This document shows, in pieces, positions 13,313-25,900 of a stretch of 64,000 nt of DNA. Each line of letters begins with the position of its first letter. Position 1 is the stretch's first letter. Source of the DNA: Paralichthys olivaceus (Eukaryota > Chordata > Actinopteri > Pleuronectiformes > Paralichthyidae); assembly GCF_024713975.1 (NCBI RefSeq), contig NC_091094.1:17641001-17705000 (forward strand). Direction: 5' to 3'. Under the pieces are notes generated by a model. That model was not told the DNA's origin. It saw only the letters and a list, made by a program, of their open reading frames with translations, and did not search any database. The translations under genes were made by a program, and so were the position numbers.

Positions 13313-15560
13313 AGTTACGAAGTGAGAGACCACAGAGGAAATGAACAGGGGGGGAGGAAGCAGAGACTGGAGATTAAAAGTAAAACCCAGTGAACTTCCC
13401 CAATATCTGAAAAGCACTGAAAACATTTGCAGGAACATTTGAAGAATTGAAATACAAATGACTTCTCATGAAAGTAATACTTGTGGAAGACGGGAAATTT
13501 TGGGGTTCTGCTCTGAACCTTTTTTCTGACCAAGGACTCCTCTTTGCTTAGCAGAGGATTCTGATCTAATATGTTTTTAAAAAGCCCATGGGAAAGTTTG
13601 TACTCTTTATACATCTGTTTTAGCCATGATTTTCAATTAAGCAAATACAACTAAGTTATATCAGAGTGCAAAATATTGTTTTTATAACCAAAAACCTATT
13701 TTCCTGATATCCTTGGATAAAGCCACTATAGCAAAGGCTGTCCGATCAGTAGCAAACCACAGAGGGCATTGAAACTTGGCACTGCGAACTGGGAGACACA
13801 TTGAGCTGAGATAATTACATTGTTTTATGTGAAGGGAGAAGATGCATTTTTCTTACGTTATTATTATATATTATAAAATCATAAAACATGTTTTGCTTCC
13901 TTTAACTTCCTCAAAACTGGCCTTAGTTCAAGTTGTCTCCCGTGTTTTATGTTTGTGTTTGTACGAGTGAGAAGCACAGACAGAGGCACTCAGACCAAGA
14001 GTGCATTCCTCTTTCGTTAAGTGTGAACTCGAGGAGAGTCAATTGTTTCAGACTGTTTCGTTTCAACAGGAATTTGGTGTCTTGCTCACTGATATTTTTT
14101 TACTGCACAGAAAACATTAAGACAACACAGAGAGACACTGTGAGGCTGCATCCGTCCATTTCCTCCTTGTTCCCGTTGTGCCCGACTGCCGGCAAGAGAG
14201 TGCACCTTAACTTGAAAATAATTTTTAACTGCAAACACAGGAAAAAAAAAAGAAAGTCTTTATTCTTGTTATGTTTATGTATTTTCCTTTTGTTTCTATA
14301 TGTCTGTGTGTGTCCCTCAGACTGGTTCTTTTTTCAAACCTCGAGAAAATCAGAGTCTGTTATTTCAAAACTTTCACTAAGGTGTTTTCATTCCTATTGT
14401 AGCTGATAACTATAACTTTATATCAGATACCAGAGCTCATGAGTTCATCATGTTTGCAGGAAAGAGTGTGAATATTGTCCATGTAAAACTGCAAGAGCAG
14501 AATATTACAAAGTTACACATTTATTCTACAAGGTAAAGAATCAAAATCATTTATATTTTTAAGGTATTTTCTAAAAAATATGGACTTAGATGAAATATAT
14601 TGTGCTCCTGTCATATATTTACAATTCCACTCTGTTCTGCATTATTTTGATGGAGTTGCATTTATTAGACAAAATACTACAGTAGATATATTTGTATTGT
14701 TACTTGCTACCGTCTCGCTGTAACTGTCTGTCCCTTTATCCTTTGTGCAATGTGAAGAACCAAAGAACTGTTCTTTCAGATACAGATGATGAAGAGGTTT
14801 TATCTTCTGTTTTATCAAACGATGTAAGAAATGAAAGCATTCCTTGTCTCAGCAGCAGATTCTGACATATTTCAGGAAGCCATACCTCCTCATTCAGTAC
14901 AAACATGTAGGATGGAGAACACGGGACTGGCATCTGAAGGAGAAAAGCTGTTGACGGATGAACAACAACAGAAGAAGTCATATGCAGAAGTAACACAGCA
15001 CTTTATTTTACATCCGTTTAAAAGCTAATTTGATTATTTACACACTGTGGTTCTCTGTGAGTGTTTTTCCAGAAATCCAAAACATTATGCTTGTTTGAGT
15101 TCACATGACTTGAACATGAACATAAAGCCACCCTGCGGCTACGTATACAGCCACAGATTCACACAAACAGCATGGAGGTGTCCGCAGGTCACTTCAACTC
15201 AACCAAACCTCGTGCATTCTGCTTTCCTGTGTGCATCTGACTCCAAATGTGACCAATCTGAGTGTTTTATTTTATTATCTGGTGCTCTCATGCTCTCTGT
15301 TGCATTATTCATGCAAGCATAGTTTTATAACATTGTCAACTTTACAACATATCATGCAAGCATGCTGCTGCAAAGCATCTTTTCTTTTGAAGTAAATTAT
15401 TATGCTTAAAACTATAGTGCTCAGTTGTTGGTTGTTTGCAACATTAGATTAATAAGTGTTAGATATTTTGTGCCTTTGCTTTAACTAACGCCTGCCCCGC
15501 TCACTCAATCTGTCGCTGTTGTATGGAGCCTGAATGACAATTAAATAAACTGTACAGCAA
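13313..15560 (+). other. kcnb1: kcnb1 3' UTR (extent uncertain)
   Basis: AT-rich non-coding sequence follows the kcnb1 stop. The first good polyadenylation signal is in AATTAAATAAAC near 15540-15550; further AATAAA signals lie at about 17008 and 17459, so longer forms are possible. A 157-codon open frame at 13933-14406 has no recognisable protein character and is treated as chance. Confidence 0.6.
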
Positions 15561-17918
15561 ACAAACGCAGAGAGAAGATGGTCATCGTGCTGTCACACTT
15601 CCTCTAATGTATTTTCTCATGACACCTAAATGCATCAAGCATATACAAAAGACCCAATCCACAAAAAACAAATAGATGCAGACTCAACCAGAAGAGTGAA
15701 TGGCCACTGTTTCCATGGTGATGCTTGGAAACAGTGGATATCTCACATTTGATGCAAGCAAGTAACATGCTGTCATTTGTGGTGACGGAGTCATAACACA
15801 GTGCCGACGCTCACAGGCTTTATATTCTGTTCACATGTTCATTCGTCGTTTTCCCTACCTGTGGCTTCAGTCTGCTGAATGATGAATCATTACAGAAATG
15901 ATGTAAGCAGAAAACTTGATTTTGGGGCCTTTCATTCATCTTCTTTTGTTTCTCACAGAGTCAGGCCCACATTGCAGCAAATAGGCAGAGAGGAGCCTGA
16001 CCACAGTGTAAGTCTGAAACTAAGATGCTGTTGCTATGATGTGTGTGTTCACTTCAGCTACTGACTCTCGTGGAGAGAGAGCGTGTGAAATATGAATGGA
16101 ATAGGAAAAAGCGGTGCGTGAAAGAGTGAGCAGTGCAGCAGAGCTGTCAGCCTGATCACAACTGACATCCCTAACGATGGCCGTGGCATTCTTCTCCCTC
16201 GTCTCATGTCCAACTTCAGGCTAAACATCTCTTTAACTCAGACCATCATTATAAAAAATGTCTGTGAGCTCTTCTTTGATCGTTTGACAGGGTGAAGCAT
16301 TCCTGAGGCAAGAAGGCTGCCATGATAGTCTGCCAATGAGAAATTAATTTCAACAAGCATCCTCATGCTTGGGAGTTTTGCAAAAAGTGACGAAGCAAAA
16401 GTGATTGTTGGGATGAGGATGTGTTCATTTCTGTGATTTTAGAAATATCATCTCGGCCATTAGGCAATGTCTGGGTTAACGGGAAAAGCTAATTTACAGC
16501 AAAGCATTCGGTCAGATGGTGTCACTGGATCCTGAGGAACAAACTTAGTAAGAAACAGAGTCTGGAGGCTTTAAGGAAACCATACAGTCAGGGGTGTGAG
16601 GGATTTGTTGCAGGCTGACACTTAATGCTGCATTGTAATGGGATAAAAATGTCAAACTGACAAATCGTCAAACGTCTTTCACTACTGAAGGAGTGAGAAA
16701 CCGAAGAAAAAGATTAGATGGATGAAAAAAGAGGGAGTGTGGTTTTACACAGTGAGGAGTGAAGGGTTAATTAATATTCATCACACAAACACACAAACAG
16801 GCAGACGTAGAAAATACTGAGAAATCTGTGGAATTGAGCCTCTCATCACAGTGGATTCACCAAAACAAGCCACAGTCTATTAAAATGGTTTAAGCAATTT
16901 TCTCCATCGTATAAATGTCAATTATGTCTTTATTGCTTTTTATATCTTGTCTTCTTTTCTCCTGAACTGCACTTTATAATTATTTTCTGCACTCTTGCAT
17001 CCATGCAAATAAACGTGTCAGCGCACAAGGGTAGACATATTGGTTAGAATAAATATAGCTTTCAAAGGCACAAGATTTAATGCTATTAAATAATCATTTT
17101 TCTTTTGGCACAATAAAACATCACACAAGAGGTTAAAGCCAAATACAGACACATCATTTAATTCTGAGATTCTTCCCTTCTTCTTCTTCTTCTTCAGGGA
17201 ATAACTCAGCTCTGCTCAGATCTCACTGGTCTGTATGCTGCCCGTTTCTGTGTCTGGGGGGAAATGTTCGTTTTGTAAATTTTCATACTTTGTACCAGTC
17301 GACTTTGTAGGATATTATCTTTGTGGTCTCCTGTTGTTCGACGCATGTAGCGCTATTAAAAACTTTGTCACACTGAACTTGTAAATATCATCTGAGAAGC
17401 TATAGAGGAAAAGAAATGTCTATGATGGGTAATTCTGAAGCAATTTTACTGATTGATGCTTAATAAAAGACAATAATCCAGAGTTTGGTCCAGTGAGCTT
17501 CACTTTATTCACTGTGATGTGTTTTTATAAAAACACTGAACACATGTTCAACAGGAACAAGACACAGAGAGGAAACTGGTGAGATTGTGCAGTGACAGAG
17601 TTTCTGTTATATGAATGGAGACTGTATACCTTAGACAACAGCACCATCTAGTGTTCGACATTAGACAAACAACTTTTTCAATAAATATCACAGATAACTT
17701 GTGTTGATTATATTTCAGTTTCTTAAACTTTGACTTCTTTAAATTCAATTCAATTGTATATGTATTCTCATGGCACTTAAGGTGAAGGTCTTGCAATATT
17801 ATAGTGAAAAGCTACAGTTCCAACAATGAGCGGCACTTCGCAGAACCAGACTGTGGGTGGAGAGCAATGGAGGAGAGAGGAGAGGTGGAGGGAAAAGGGG
17901 ACAGAGAAGAGAGAGAGC

Positions 17919-17944
17919 GGGGGGGGGGGGGGGGGGGGGGGGGG
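17919..17944. repeat. Poly(G) run inside purine-rich tract
   Basis: About 26 consecutive G bases at the end of a roughly 90-base G/A-only tract (from about 17855). On the complementary strand this is a long polypyrimidine tract. The exact length should be regarded as approximate. Confidence 0.9.
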
Positions 17945-18057
17945 AACTAGCTGGTTGTTGACAACAATAATAGCAGTGATATGTATTAATGTAACGATGA
18001 TATCAATGGTAACAATAATGCAATAGCACAAAGCTGAGTGTGTGACTAATCTAAAAT

Positions 18058-18125
18058 GCTAGAGCACATACCTCTGCCAAGAACAAAGTTAATGTTATAA
18101 ATACACTGGGGGAGGGGCAGAGGTG
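18058..18125 (-). repeat. CTCTGCCAAGG-type dispersed repeat, terminal fragment
   Basis: GCTAGAGCACATACCTCTGCCAAG matches the reverse complement of the right end of the copy at 61819-62140 (CTTGGCGGAGGAATGTGCTC). Only the end of the element remains. Confidence 0.55.
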
Positions 18126-19379
18126 TCCTATAAATAAATTAAAAATTAAGAGGTTTCAGAAATCTATTTGGGAATCCCAGTTTTTCTTCAAGCCGACCAC
18201 CATGTTTTAATTTCTTTGAGATACAAACTCTCTGCAGCAGAAACCGTCACTAAACAGCAGATCACAGGGACACTTGTGTTTTAAAACATCGATATCAAAT
18301 ATTTCAGAGGAGAAAACACTTTTCATGGATAAGGGATTTATGCACACGTGCTAAGCAGTTTAACAACTTAACATTTTACACAGATTTAGATAAGCCACCT
18401 CACATCTTGGATCAGAAATAACTTTCTACAAAAGATGAAAGGAATGTCCAGGTCATACATGACCAGTCTTAGATAAAATACTTGTGTGAAAGGAGTTTGT
18501 TGGTGGTCAGTTGTGAGGAGGTAAAGATCTTATGTAAAAAAAAAAAAGGCTCAGAGTAAAAGTAATGAGTACATTTTTACAATAGAGAATATTGTCCATT
18601 TCAAATAAACTCTGAGTGGACAAAGACAAAACGTTCAAACATGCTGGCACCATCACGTTTTAGGATGTAAACAAAAATCTTCTTCCAGTAAAACTACTAA
18701 ATTCAATTAGACCTACATTTTAATACTTTATTCTGAGGCCCATTTAGCTGTTTAGACAGTAAACAAACACTGAAGTCTGTGGAAACAAAACAGAAGAAAC
18801 ACTTCACAGTTTCAGAGTAATTAAGAGTCAGAGTCCCAGAAGAATTCAGAGACATTTATAGTTTTTACGGAGTTTTTAGTTTTAGTTATTTTAGATTCTG
18901 TACACTTTTGACTTCACTGCTATGTTCATATGTTCAACTACATGCTCGCTCATGTAAAAGTAAGAATTAGAAATCAGTCAGTGGTCGTGAAGAGATCCCT
19001 TCCCGAAGCATTTCCAATGTAATTAAAAAATCCCCATCCGTGTTGTAAAAACTGGAGTTTGTAAAGTGAAGTGTGTGTTTTAAAAATATTTGTAAGAGGG
19101 ATTATGCACCTGGCTGTCCAGAAACAGATGCTGGGTCTTCTGGGAGGAGGCATCAGAACATTTGAGATGAACTGGCACATTTACTTATAAAGTTCTAATG
19201 TGGCCTGCTCTGGTTATCACACACGCATGTGCTGGAAAATAAACGGTAAGAATCTCTCTCGTGTTGATATATAACTGTTTTGGCTCTGAACGTGTTCCTT
19301 TAATCCCCTCCTCACTTTAACACATGCAGCCCCTGTTATGAATGCGCAGGGGTTATTAAGTCAGATCCTCAGTCATCAG

Positions 19380-19562
19380 ACAAAACGCCCTTGGATTGGT
19401 GGCCTCCATCAGTCTGCCTCCTAATCCGGCACACACGTTATATAAAATGGTCATCCAATCCCGCGTCACACTGAGAGACAACTACTCCAAAGCTTGGCAG
19501 TGTGCGTGTGTGGGCATTTCACTTCTCCAGGGTGCAGAGGGACGAGACAGGACCGCAGCATC
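19380..19562 (+). promoter_or_regulatory. RDH10-like gene promoter and 5' UTR
   Basis: A TATATAAAATGG element occurs at about 19438-19450, roughly 110 bases before the start codon. It is followed by GC-richer sequence that reads into the first exon. A TATA-type core promoter is inferred from sequence only. Confidence 0.5.
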
Positions 19563-22138
19563 ATGATCTTCATAGTGGACCTGCTGCTGATGCTCATCGA
19601 CCTGACCTACTCCATCCTGGCTGCGGTCATCCAGACCTTCCTCCGGCCGAGGCTCAAGAGCATCGATGGGGAGCTGTGTCTCATAACAGGGGCCGGGGGC
19701 GCGCTGGGTCGCCTGTTTGCCCTGGAGTTCGCCAAAGAGGGCGCGCACCTGGTACTGTGGGACTGCAACACGGCCGCCAACGAGCAGACCGCCGAGCTGG
19801 CACGGGAAGTGGGAGTCGAGGTGCACACGTACACGGTGGATCTGTCCAAGCGCCAGAGCATCTACGAGGCGGCGGACAGGGTGAGGGCGGAGGTCGGGGA
19901 TGTGTCGATCCTGGTAAACAACGCGGGCGTGGTGGCCGGGAGGAGGCTGCTGGACTGTCCCGACGAGATCCTGGAGAGGACCCTGCTGGTCAACTGCCAC
20001 GCGCTCTTCTGGGTGAGACTTTACGCACGCATCTTTTTACGCACAAACATGTTTCCAAACCGTGAAACTCCACCTGAGTGACACGGAGCGGATGTGATCT
20101 AGCAGTCTGACATGGATTACATAACATCCATTCACTGTGTTCCCCCCCGCCGGCTCTGGACACTGTGCGCACTGATGCGTGAAGGGATCAGAGAGAGCAG
20201 ACTGTTCCACTGTAATTGTGTGTGTGCTTGTCCTTTCCATTAAGATGTAGTACAAGGTCGTCTGTGTGTCCGCACAGACCAGTGAGGACATTTATGGACA
20301 TTTCACATCCCTGTTAGGGGGTTAAGACTTGCTGTTTATGGTTACAGTCAGGTTTAGGTTTAGTTGTGATGGTTAAAGTTAGTGCATCATGCCACTGAGT
20401 GTCCTCACTAAGATAGAAGTACAAGAATACATGTTTTTGTGACACCACCAGGTACAGTAGACCTCATTGGGACCATAGCCTGTTGCTAATGAGGTATTTA
20501 TGTGGTTAGGTCAAGATTAGGCTAAGGCAAGAATTGATCATTTTTAGGGTTAGGTCTAAGGTTTTGGGTAGGCTGACATCAATGGCTGGAATTCAATGCA
20601 GTGTCCTAGGAATGAAGCTGTGCAAACCTGCGTGTTTGAGGGGGAGGGGGGGCATGCATGCACTCATCCACAGAATAATAGAATCCCATGCACGCGAGTC
20701 CACCAGTAAAGACAGCATGTGATTCTGCACTTGATCCTCTTACAGCTCTGGGTCTCATGCCTGTACAATAAAGGTATAAGCTCATTAGCATGAAATATAA
20801 GGATATGACAGACATACATACAGTGGGTGGGTGGGCTTTCCATTTTTGTGAATGTGCCTTTTTTACACTCTAATGTACTTAATGGGAAGACACTGGAACC
20901 ACAACCTGTGATGCTGTGGAAAAAATTAGCAGATCATCTTTTAATTCCACATACCCCCCCATGATGTGCTCTTTGTACAGTGTTTCAGTGCTGGAATACC
21001 ACATGGCTCCAGCTTTGGAATATAAGGTTAAACCTCACATGAGCACAGCAAAACTATGTTTTAAGCTTATACTTTTACTGTGAAAAAAGTTCAGTATCAT
21101 GCCCAAGGACTCCTAAGAATAAAACTGGAGGTGCTGAGGATTGAACCACGAACTTCCAGGTTGGTGGTTCAACCCTCTTTGCCTCTTGAGCCACAGCCCT
21201 AAAAACAAAAAGCCCTGAAAATTAAGATATTTGGCTCATACAGCACCAGGTTAACATCATCATTGAAAGGATGTACAATGTAGGGCAGAGGGCCTTTATG
21301 GATTATTCAAGTCATCTTTTTCTATTAAATGTATTTATATAATCTCTCAACAGATGACAAAGGCCTTCCTGCCCCAGATGAAAGCAAAGAACCATGGACA
21401 CATTGTTACTATCGCCAGTGCTCTTGGACTCTTCAGCACAGCATGTGTGGAGGTAAAAATCCAATTACATCCCCAGCTGAACAGACATGTTAGAACAATC
21501 CATTTAAAGGTACTTACTGGTAACTAACAAATCATTTCAATGGATCATCTACTGGGCTGTACTCTTTCCTGCAGGATTACTGTGCGAGTAAATTTGGAGC
21601 TGTAGGTTTCCATGAGTCACTGACACATGAGCTGCTCGCAGAAGAACTGGACGGTATCAAAACGACTTTAGTCTGCCCTTACATTGTAGACACAGGGATG
21701 TTCGCAGGCTGCGAGATCAGGTGAGAATCCACATTTGGTTTGGTAACACTAAAAAAAGAAAAATGGATGCTATACTCTTGTACTTGTTTGGGATCTGACA
21801 GGAAGGAGCTCAGGAGTCTGATTCCACCTCTGCAACCGCTCTACACCGTGCAGCAATCCATGAAGGCCATTTTAGCCGAACAGCAAATGATCTGCATCCC
21901 TCGCATCATGTACATCCCGTTCCTCACACGAGCGTACGTATTTCACAGGAGTCCTGTTGAGTTGACATTTTTGGAAAATGCTAGAAATAAAATGGCTCTT
22001 TGTTTTTCCATCTCTAGGTTGCTACCATGGGAGGCAAACGTGGCAACATATCGCTTCATGGGAGGAGACAAATGTATGCTGCCCTTCATCAAGAACGTTG
22101 AAATGAAGACATCTAACGGCCACATAAAATCCTCCTGA
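19563..22138 (+). CDS. RDH10-like short-chain dehydrogenase/reductase
   Basis: Five exons: 19563-20012, 21354-21452, 21575-21720, 21802-21933 and 22018-22138, all GT-AG with consistent phase, giving 315 residues. The protein has an N-terminal hydrophobic anchor ([19 protein letters not shown]), the dinucleotide-binding [16 protein letters not shown], the catalytic Ser in TIASALG and the YCASK active site. The segments [18 protein letters not shown] and [17 protein letters not shown] are near-identical to RDH10, which oxidises all-trans-retinol on ER/lipid-droplet membranes. It lacks the roughly 25-30-residue insert that RDH10 carries between the N-terminal Rossmann half and the TYT-D segment. 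It lies between kcnb1 and cse1l. The start was chosen because it gives the membrane anchor; the frame stays open 23 codons upstream without homology. Retinoid activity is inferred; a steroid substrate is possible. Confidence 0.9.
20270..20610. repeat. Degenerate GGTTAGG/GTCCTCACTAAGATAGAAGTACA repeat
   Basis: The first intron of the RDH10-like gene contains GAGTGTCCTCACTAAGATAG, a pattern common in fish dispersed repeats, together with many GGTTAGG/GGTTTAGG units. The element boundaries are not clear. Confidence 0.45.
21085..21205 (-). repeat. tRNA-like dispersed repeat fragment
   Basis: CATGCCCAAGGACTCCTAAG, GAGGATTGAACCACGAACTTCC and CTCTTGAGCCACAGCCCT occur in this order. From memory of teleost genomes, this marks a common repeat related to a tRNA-like sequence in reverse orientation. 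It lies in intron 1 of the RDH10-like gene, just before exon 2. Confidence 0.65.
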
Positions 22139-22992
22139 CTGTTTTATAACTTTGTTGACTAATGGACCAATTGAAGCACCAAAGGCTCAAACTATACATT
22201 CCTAATATATGAATTTGTTATCTGAAGGGAGAGCGTAATATCTACACTGCAATCTCAGGTCACATGGAAACTTGATTCATAGCAATATTTCACTGAGTGG
22301 CTCCAGTTACAAATAACCAAGTTGTTGATGTCTACATTGGAGGTAAGATACACAATCCAATATAAATCCCAATTACTATAAACATACTGAAGAGACCTCA
22401 ACAGAACACAATTTATACAAGTGCCTCTTTTTATTCACATTAATAACAAACAGTGCAGAAACAAAGACTGGACGAACAAATCTACAGGAAACATGCAACA
22501 GAAAAATATTGAGCATTGTGTTTGAGCCAGACTGGATTCTCCAGAACCATAAAAAGGAAATCAAACATACAAAACTGAAATCTCTCCAATTAGAATTATC
22601 TGATGTTTGTCATTCCACAATAGTGATGACATTTACCTCCAATGCTGCTGCTGCTGCTGCTGCTGTTGTTGAAATAAACTGACAACTGTATCAGAACTTG
22701 ATATTCTTGTTAAGCTTTTGCTACACAGCAACACCAAGGACCTAAACTGTATTTCAGTGATTTCAACATTTGTTCACTTCTTTTTAAAAACCCTTAAAAA
22801 AAAGCTTCAATCTGAGAACAACCCTGATTTCAGGCAAAATGATTATTCTTCTGACAAATCCATCGTTTAACTGTCAAGTCAAAACCAAAATCTGTAAAAG
22901 ACTTAAAGTTCAGCTGAAGCAGGTCTGTTGTGTGAGCAGAGGCCACTGTGGCTACTCCTGCAGTGTATTGTGGTCTCCTCATCACATCTGTT
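22139..22992. other. Convergent 3' UTRs of the RDH10-like gene and cse1l
   Basis: The stops of the two tail-to-tail genes are 854 bases apart. The first + strand AATAAA after the RDH10-like stop is at 22673-22678, and the first clear - strand AATAAA downstream of cse1l is at 22435-22430. The predicted transcripts would therefore overlap by roughly 250-300 bases. A (CTG)7-like tract lies at 22643-22665. Confidence 0.6.
22643..22665. repeat. (CTG)n trinucleotide repeat
   Basis: About seven CTG units followed by TTGTTG, inside the predicted 3' UTR overlap. Confidence 0.85.
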
Positions 22993-25900
22993 TCAAAGCA
23001 ACTGCACAGTGGCTGCCTGTAAATAGCCCTGCAGGTACTGGAGGGCTTCTGCATTCAGACTGGTGCTCAGCATTGAAGGAACCTGCGCCACAATAAATGG
23101 AGACAAGAAGAAAACAATCATTGATTGTTTTCAACAACAGTCAATGAGGCAATCATGTTAAGAGTCATTTTATTCCAAACAAAACTAAACCAAGCCATGG
23201 TGACTTATGCTGTTAAAAACATTGGGTACTGCTTTTAAAGATCATTTCCTGCGTGGTCAAACCTACCCTTCCTGGACAGGCAGTAGAAAGCTTGTGGAGT
23301 GACTGTGCCAGCAGGATCTTGGGATTTCCTACAGCATCTCCAATCGGGTCGTGCTCCTTCTTCCCAGCAAAGGCGAGCTGTGAGAATGCTGTCTGGTACC
23401 CTGGTGTGTCCTCGATGTCGATGAAGTGCTCATCATCTGGGATGCTGTCGTCTTCTGGTAACTCAAACAGACCAATGAGGGCTTGGAGCAGAGGCGTCCT
23501 GAACAGACACACGGAAATCCAAATGATTACCATTAGTGTGACTCGGTACAACAAATTAAACAGTCTGCATCATGATATGTATTCTAAGAGTGTTTTCTGA
23601 CTCCACCACATTAAGATTGTTTACTTGCCCATTTACAAGTTAGTAACTGGATTCTACTGGAAAAGGTTCAGATATGGTAAAAAACTGGTCATTGATTATT
23701 AAATCTCTACCCTAATGTTCATGAATCCAATTATAACAGATTCAAATGTGACGGAATATAAAAACAGTGCTGGATGTGTAGTTGCTTTAACAGTTTTCAT
23801 TTATCCACCTTCTTACCAGATTTTAGTGTACTCTGTGTCCATCATTGCAGGACACTCTGTAAGGATTTTGGTGATGCCAACAGCACAGATCTTCTTCTCA
23901 ACTGATCCAGAAACCTTCTGTACCTCTGGAATAATGATTTTCTCCAGCACCATACCAAACATTCTGCAATACAACAAAGAAAACAGGATTTCTACATTTT
24001 TCTACAGGTCTGGGGTCTGTACATTAAACATAAAAAGGAGATCTGCGAACTTTTGTGAGGCAATCAAGGAATAAGTATAATGATCATTCTGAATAAATTC
24101 TATTAGTAAAATGAGACACAGATTAATTAAATTATACCATAAATAACATATTAATATGAATCGTATTACATTAACAGGAAATTTTGGATAAATAACTATA
24201 ATTACTATTAACGACCAATATCATTTAATAATCAATAGGAATTCATCAATCATATCATGAAAATCTGACAGAAAGTCTTATTTCTAGAAAATGGTTCTTT
24301 AAGTCACAGTGAGTAAGTCAGGTGTAAATAGTTGGAGAGGGCCATTCATTTCAAAAGGGACAGTGTCAGCTAATGAATATTTTGAGGTTAATATAACTCG
24401 TGATGCACAAACCCACTACATATCTGCAGTCGGTCATCAGTGTGTTTTCTGTCAACATCTAGTGGTTTACATTGAAAATACACGTACTTTGGCTGGATGC
24501 TGTCAAAAATCTCCTGAAGTGCAATTGCTCCGTATTTGACACAATACAAGTTGATAAACACCAAGAAACCTGGGAGGAAAGAAAAATGAGAAAACTTTAA
24601 CATCTAAGACTATTATCTTCAGACAGTGACAGGGGCTCATGTGCTTGCTCACTGACACCTTGCAACAGATGAATTAATGAGGACAGAACTTACTCTTGAT
24701 GAACTTGGTGGTTTTGGAGCTTTGTAGCCTCTGGAAGAGCAAAATGAAGATCTGCTTCCTGTACTGAATGATTGATTCTCTGGCAGGAGGAAAACATAAC
24801 GTGAGTAGTGAACAAAACTTGTCGCAACATTAACCTATGAATTTATATAGGTAATTTTTCATTACAGATAGAACAATTATATTGGACTTACGGGGACATG
24901 TGCTCTATGATGCTGTTGAGGAGGTAAAAACCTTGATGGTCATTGGCCTTAGAGGCAATAAGCTTTTGGAAAACTCCAAGCAAACCAGGCTGAGGAAGAA
25001 GAATTGGATTACAGTATGAATACTCATGTTACAGTGAAGAAAATAAATCCATGTATGTTAAGAATGAGAGCAGCAAAGATACAATCAGTGTTCTCAACTG
25101 CACACAACACTGCTATCACTTACTATTTTATCTGCAGCCGAGCTAGCAATACTGGCGCCTCCTTTCTCCAGATAAGCCTGAAGCAGGCGCACCAGAGGGG
25201 GGATGTTTCCTGTGCGCTCCCAAAGCACAGGCTGCAACAGGTGAGGGAATAAAGCCATGTAGGAGGAGGGGATAGAGTTTGAGTGCATCTCTAAGAGGAG
25301 AGACATCACCTGGAACACGTATGGAAGAAACTCTGTAACAGAGGACACAAGGAGAATGAGTTGAGTTGCCTCCATTATCCATCATCTGCATAAAGATAAA
25401 AATCTCTTTCATAGCTCAATGACGCACCCTGGACATCATTCTGAAGGATTTCAGTGAAGACCGGGAAGAGAGCCTCCTCAAAGCTGCCGACAGTAGTGGG
25501 GTTGGCTTTGCAGGTGATGCGGACAGACAGGCACAGGGACTCAAACAGGTAGTGGTTAAAGTGAGGCTTGCTGGGATTCTGAAAACAGGCAACACAGATT
25601 AGAATTCTTTACACATGATTCCCCTAAGTAGGCCTCCTGGTAAAATCTACCTGTAACTATGAATAATAACGTATAAATTACCTTGCTGACTGATAGGAGC
25701 TTATGAGTAAGCTGACCAATCAGAGTGGGAATGTAAGGAACAATGGCCTCCTGCAGCAGGGAGAAGCTGCGCATGATGGCTTTAAAAAAATATAGAAAAT
25801 AAAGATATGATGAGACTACTTAAAATAACTGTGGAATTGACCCGACGCTGAAAACGAACGTGAAGCATTCAGATAAAGGAGGAAAGTCCGGTTTACCTTT

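Larger units (their letters stand above)
15561..19562. other. Intergenic or long 3' UTR, no gene seen
   Basis: No exon-like open frame with splice sites is evident on either strand. The stretch contains two downstream AATAAA signals that kcnb1 could use, a dispersed repeat fragment near 18058-18125, a 26-base G run, and the promoter and 5' UTR of the RDH10-like gene from about 19400. Confidence 0.6.

Noticed and set aside
13933-14406. 157-codon open frame after kcnb1
   Set aside because: It lies in the predicted 3' UTR. Composition is low-complexity, with no recognisable motif and no splice sites.
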